Source: an uncultured Lachnospiraceae bacterium
Lineage (GTDB): Bacteria; Bacillota; Clostridia; Lachnospirales; Lachnospiraceae
NCBI GenBank assembly: GCA_947589315.1
Contig: CANPZE010000014.1
Location: 1-62,770 of the forward strand
Length of the DNA: 62,770 nucleotides
Direction of reading: 5' to 3'
Below are positions 59,551-62,770 of this stretch, piece after piece; position 1 is the first letter of the stretch; each line of letters opens with the position of its first letter. Position numbers and translations under genes: made by a program. The notes under the pieces are model-generated. The model had not been told where the DNA came from, searched no databases, and was given only the letters and a program-made list of their open reading frames with translations.

Positions 59551-60525
59551 TTATACGTTACAGCCAGGCCTTCTGTTCTTTTCATTGATCCATGCCACAG
59601 ATGCATTCATTGCCCCACGGCAGGCTTCGGTCTGATCCAGAGCGTTTAACATCACAAAATCATGGATTATGCCCTGAAATATCATTGCCGTCACATTAAC
59701 TCCCGCTTCCCTCAGCTTTCTGCCAAAGTCCTGCCCTTCGTCTCTCAGCACGTCTGCTTCCCCATTTAAAATCATGGTGTCGGGAATCCCTTTTAATTGC
59801 CCTGTCCCTGCGCAGAGAGGAGAAGCCGTAACCTGGCTGCGCTCACGGACCCAAGGGGCATACTGCTCCCAGAACCATATCATTCCCTGACGATACAGGT
59901 AATATCCCTCCGCAAACTGGATGTAGGAATCGGTACAGAATGAGGCGTCTGTAACCGGATAATACAGAAGCTGCTTCTGAATGCCAGGCCCATTCCGGTA
60001 TTTTGCCAGCAGCGACATGGCAACAGCCATATTGCCCCCGGCGCTGTCCCCGGCCACGGTAAGGGTATCCGGATCCATCCTTATCCCTGCTTTTTGCGTA
60101 AGCAGCGGGAGCTTACACAAAATATCGTAACATTGCTCAATGGCCGCCGGATACCTTGCCTCCGGCGCACGGCTGTATTCCGGGAAAACAATGACGGCGC
60201 CGGTTCTCGCCGCCAATTCCCTCACCAGCTTTTCGTGGGTATGAAAGCTCCCAAAGACCCATCCCCCGCCGTGGATATAAAATATGATGTGGGCCGGAGA
60301 GGTAACATTGTCCGGGGAAACGATAAACACCTTCATATTTCCCCAATTTTTTGTTTTTACAATGATAGTTTGGATCGTTGCCGGATACAGGAATACCGGT
60401 TCATCCTGAAGCCGCTCCAGGACCATCCGCCCCTGACTGGGCGGCAACTGAAAAATAAGCGGAGGCTGAGCCGCAGCATTGCAGACAGCGACAGCTTCCG
60501 ATTCAAGAGAAATTCTTTTTTCCAT
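59551..60525 (-). CDS. Alpha/beta hydrolase (HSL-type esterase/lipase)
   Basis: A 324-residue enzyme of the hormone-sensitive-lipase family. HGGGWVFGS forms the oxyanion hole, GDSAGG carries the catalytic serine, and the catalytic acid and histidine lie in GEADVLRDEG and GIIHDFVML. There is no signal peptide. It hydrolyses small acyl esters or acetylated sugars in the cytoplasm. It lies 68 nt upstream of asnB on the same strand, and a joint role with surface-glycan deacetylation is possible but not shown. Confidence 0.9.
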   Translation of the reverse strand: MEKRISLESEAVAVCNAAAQPPLIFQLPPSQGRMVLERLQDEPVFLYPATIQTIIVKTKNWGNMKVFIVSPDNVTSPAHIIFYIHGGGWVFGSFHTHEKLVRELAARTGAVIVFPEYSRAPEARYPAAIEQCYDILCKLPLLTQKAGIRMDPDTLTVAGDSAGGNMAVAMSLLAKYRNGPGIQKQLLYYPVTDASFCTDSYIQFAEGYYLYRQGMIWFWEQYAPWVRERSQVTASPLCAGTGQLKGIPDTMILNGEADVLRDEGQDFGRKLREAGVNVTAMIFQGIIHDFVMLNALDQTEACRGAMNASVAWINEKNRRPGCNV

Positions 60526-60627
60526 AGGAAACCTTTATTCTTGCTTTACTATATCCTTATGTAAGAACGGAATATTTTAAACCTGATTCTCTCTGATTCT
60601 TATGGTAATTTCTCTTTTGGAGAAAAA

Positions 60628-60657
60628 ATAACAGATCCCAGGGGAATATGCTATAAT
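60628..60657 (+). promoter_or_regulatory. Promoter for second tyrosine recombinase
   Basis: ATAACA (60628-60633), 18-nt spacer, TATAAT (60652-60657), about 55 nt before the ATG. The -35 matches four of six consensus bases. Confidence 0.5.
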
Positions 60658-60712
60658 AAACGCATATCTGCAAAATCCGCATCAATAACAGGCATTACAA
60701 AGGAGAAAACCA

Positions 60713-61642
60713 ATGAATACAACGAATAACCTGCAGTCCCTGATCGAAGCCTATCTAAAATTCTGCCAGTCTCAAAAAAGGCTGGACGCCAAAACCCTGA
60801 AAGCATATGGCATTGACCTGCGGCAATTTGCTGAACAGATTCCTGTAGAGTCTGTCTCTCTGGTCACTACGGACATTCTGGAGCAATATATCTCCCACCT
60901 GCATCAAACCTACAAGCCCAAATCCGCAAAGCGCAAAATCGCTTCCCTAAAGGCCTTTTTCCATTATCTGGAATACCGGGATATCATCCAGGTAAATCCC
61001 CTGAACAAACTCCGCCTCAAATTCCGCGAGCCTGTGATCCTGCCCAAAACCATCCCTCTCCATACGCTGGAAACATTTCTCTCTACCATGTATTCCCAAC
61101 GGGAACGGGCCGCTACCCCCACGCAGAAAAAAGAAATCCTCCGGGACATTGCCGTAATCGAGCTGTTATTTGCGACCGGCATAAGAATCTCCGAACTGTG
61201 TTCCCTGAAGCCGGAAAACATTAACTTATATGAGGCAACCGTCCTGATCTACGGAAAAGGTTCCAAGGAGCGCATGCTTCAATTGGGTAATGAAAGCGTC
61301 CTCCGGATCCTGCGGGAATATCAGCAGGAATATTACTACGACATAAATTCCTGCGGCTACTTCTTTGTCAACCGCCTTAATCATCGTCTGTCTGAACAAT
61401 CTGTCCGCAATATGATCAATAAATATACAAATCTCGCTTCTATTGACCTCCATATTACCCCACATATGTTCCGTCATTCCTTCGCCACCTGTCTGCTGGA
61501 CGCAGACGTGGATATCCGCTATATCCAGGAAATGCTGGGACATAGCTCCATTAATATCACGCAAATCTACGCCCACGTGACAACAGCCAAGCAGAAGGAT
61601 ATCCTCACAAAAAAGCATCCCAGGAAAAATATGAATATTTAG
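60713..61642 (+). CDS. Tyrosine recombinase, XerC/XerD-like
   Basis: A 309-residue recombinase, the usual Xer length. An N-terminal SAM-like DNA-binding domain (residues 10-95) precedes the catalytic domain with R in FATGIRISELC, K in YGKGSKERML, HxxR in HMFRH, H in MLGHSSIN and the tyrosine nucleophile in IYAHV. It could be chromosomal XerD, or the integrase of an element whose other parts lie outside the window. It differs from the 370-residue recombinase at 15039-16151, which has an extra N-terminal arm. No palindromic site like that at 14759 is visible here. AAGGAG lies just before the ATG. Confidence 0.9.
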   Translation: MNTTNNLQSLIEAYLKFCQSQKRLDAKTLKAYGIDLRQFAEQIPVESVSLVTTDILEQYISHLHQTYKPKSAKRKIASLKAFFHYLEYRDIIQVNPLNKLRLKFREPVILPKTIPLHTLETFLSTMYSQRERAATPTQKKEILRDIAVIELLFATGIRISELCSLKPENINLYEATVLIYGKGSKERMLQLGNESVLRILREYQQEYYYDINSCGYFFVNRLNHRLSEQSVRNMINKYTNLASIDLHITPHMFRHSFATCLLDADVDIRYIQEMLGHSSINITQIYAHVTTAKQKDILTKKHPRKNMNI

Positions 61643-61724
61643 AATGGCGCCCATACGAACATATATAAAGTATTCTTTCCTTTGTGTTGTAAGTTCCGCC
61701 ATCCTCATCCCTCGAGAGGGTAAA

Positions 61725-62243
61725 TCAGCTCTCTCCCTTTTCCTCTCTCTTCGCCTTTTCCTCTCCCTCTTCCTCTTTTTCTTTCTCTCTATTCTCGCTG
61801 CCCACCTCATAGTATAGCGCTATAAAATTGTAAACGGAAAATGCCAGATAAAGAATCCCCCAAATAAAGCCACTGTGAAAAGTGAATTGTACCTTCTGCA
61901 GAGAGGGAGAAATAAGCGCCAGCCCAATTGCCACATAATATATCACATCAATAAACAGGCTGTCCGTCTTGGCCTTGTTTTCTTTGTAAAGCTCATCCTT
62001 TTTGTCCCGCCTCAATGCAAAAACAAGCATTTTTGTATTCAGAAAGATCAGCAGGAGCCACATCACCAGGGAAAATCCCAAGTTGATATACGACACTATT
62101 ATATTTTCTCTGGAAATCGGCAGAAATGTATCCAAAATGCAATACCCCTCCCAGATCACCGCCCCTACAGCGCTCATAACCGCCATAGACCTGTAATATT
62201 TCTTGTACGAAGCCTTCTTTTTATCTTTCCTCTTCCACTTCAT
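61725..62243 (-). CDS. Membrane protein with charged C-terminal tail
   Basis: A 172-residue protein not assigned to a family. A lysine-rich start (MKWKRKDKKKASYKKYYR) precedes about four membrane segments (residues 22-40, 48-70, 97-115 and 120-145). The tail is a run of Glu, Lys and Arg (REKEKEEEGEEKAKREEKGES) encoded by a purine-rich strand. It is convergent with the Xer-like gene, with about 80 nt between. A promoter at 62483-62510 predicts a leader of about 230 nt. It may be a small ion-channel-like or anchoring protein; nothing more can be said. Confidence 0.75.
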   Translation of the reverse strand: MKWKRKDKKKASYKKYYRSMAVMSAVGAVIWEGYCILDTFLPISRENIIVSYINLGFSLVMWLLLIFLNTKMLVFALRRDKKDELYKENKAKTDSLFIDVIYYVAIGLALISPSLQKVQFTFHSGFIWGILYLAFSVYNFIALYYEVGSENREKEKEEEGEEKAKREEKGES

Positions 62244-62770
62244 GTTATCCCTCCATACCGCATCCAGCGGCTCAAATCGTAATGAAAACGCCGGGGCGTT
62301 TCCAGGTCGAAACCTCGAAACCTAAGCCTTCTTAAGCAATGTGCTTTACATCCCCCGCCTCCAAACCATGCCTTGTATCACGGCTCTATAGCGGCTCAGT
62401 GGCTGCCTTCTAAAATCGCTGGGCTTTCCTTCTCCTCTGATTGGCGGCATGGGAAGTGATGCTTATATCATTTTATGTGATGATTATATCACGTGAAGCC
62501 GGCTCGTCAATATGCAGAGGATAAAATAATTCGTATTTGTATACCAATGATTTGTATTTTTTCTTCCTTGTCTTCTTCGTAAAAGTAGGGGCGGCTGGGA
62601 ATCGGAAAGGCTGCATTTGCTCTTTTTTCGATCATAGCCTCTTAGTATGCGGTGAATGTAGGTTGGTGGGGGTAATGATATATTGGAGATGGTGGATAAC
62701 TTTTTATTATCGATTGGTTTTTAATAGTATTGTGTGGTATTTGATAATTTAAAATAATCTTATAATTTCC
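62244..62770. other. Non-coding right end with long leader
   Basis: No supported gene. 62244-62476 is the predicted leader of the minus-strand membrane-protein gene. It has a small GC hairpin (AACGCC..GGCGTT, about 62286-62299) and a repeated CGAAACC/CGAAACC pair near 62308-62321, but no riboswitch class was recognised. 62511-62770 is low-complexity and AT-rich, with no gene, tRNA or terminator found. Confidence 0.6.
62483..62510 (-). promoter_or_regulatory. Sigma-A promoter for membrane-protein gene
   Basis: Minus strand TTGACG (62510-62505), 16-nt spacer, TATAAT (62488-62483). It implies an mRNA leader of about 230 nt before the ATG at 62243. Confidence 0.62.

Noticed and set aside
61226-61810. 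194-codon minus-strand frame with Arg/Lys-rich start
   Set aside because: Overlaps the Xer-like gene almost completely; the basic start comes from the polypyrimidine tract in another frame.
62537-62752. 71-codon plus-strand frame at the right end
   Set aside because: TTG start without a ribosome site, low complexity, no similarity seen.
1-62770. tRNA, rRNA or CRISPR arrays
   Set aside because: No cloverleaf-like T-loop with acceptor stem, rRNA-like region, or regularly spaced repeats were seen.

Overview
The window reads as a chromosomal segment of a spore-forming Clostridia member, most likely a Lachnospiraceae-type gut Firmicute. The evidence is the mix of sporulation genes (spoIIR, spoVFA/spoVFB, a CotH kinase), AGGAGG-type ribosome sites, MEP-pathway ispE, a VanR/VanS-like pair, a GH95 fucosidase, and families typical of that group (DUF4358, DHHW, DUF1934). 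A sigma-28-like promoter at 49714-49740 suggests that the cell is motile. No rRNA, tRNA or CRISPR array was seen.

Region 1 (1-23466) is a surface-polysaccharide locus, visibly more AT-rich than the rest in several genes. It has two oppositely oriented gene clusters. The left cluster (14749 down to 77, minus strand, 13 closely packed genes) has glycosyltransferases, UDP-glucose dehydrogenase, UDP-glucuronate 4-epimerase, a radical SAM/SPASM protein, an acyltransferase, an aminotransferase/HAD/ATP-grasp group, a hexapeptide acetyltransferase and a Wzy-like polymerase. It runs to the left window edge. The right cluster (16308-23466, plus strand, seven genes) has an Alg14/Alg13-type pair, with the second member fused to DUF4422, then GT2 enzymes, a DUF6625 protein and its own Wzy-like polymerase. 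No flippase or priming transferase is visible in either.

Between the two clusters is the most striking feature of the window: a tyrosine recombinase gene (15039-16151) flanked by two inverted copies of a ~30-bp palindromic site (14759-14789 and 16199-16227). Just inside the left site is a perfect TTGACA-N17-TATAAT promoter pointing outward into the left cluster. Inversion of the ~1.4-kb segment would turn this promoter toward the right cluster. The arrangement looks like a self-contained switch that chooses between two glycan operons. A G9 tract in the left-cluster acyltransferase and a one-base frameshift in its first glycosyltransferase may add further variation.

Region 2 (23591-36226) holds a Cas4-like/XPD helicase, argJ, a small membrane-anchored protein, a D,D-carboxypeptidase with an arginine-rich tail, an SH3/NlpC-P60 hydrolase with a strong promoter and WalR-like box, and a four-gene operon (DUF4358, DHHW lipoprotein, MBOAT, DHHW) that looks like an extracytoplasmic glycan O-acetylation system.

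Region 3 (36388-50493) has a six-gene minus-strand operon (PBP1A, acyl-ACP thioesterase, YdcF-like, CBS, GH95, GT2-TPR), then spoIIR, DUF1934, a membrane protein, plsC, a VanY-type carboxypeptidase, ispE and a gene behind a sigma-28-like promoter. Region 4 (50591-62770) has a CotH kinase with repeats, a second D,D-carboxypeptidase divergent from vanRS-like genes, spoVFAB with a sigma-K-like promoter, an asparagine synthetase, an esterase, a second tyrosine recombinase, and a membrane protein with a long leader. Outside region 1 the window is mostly cell-envelope maintenance and sporulation.
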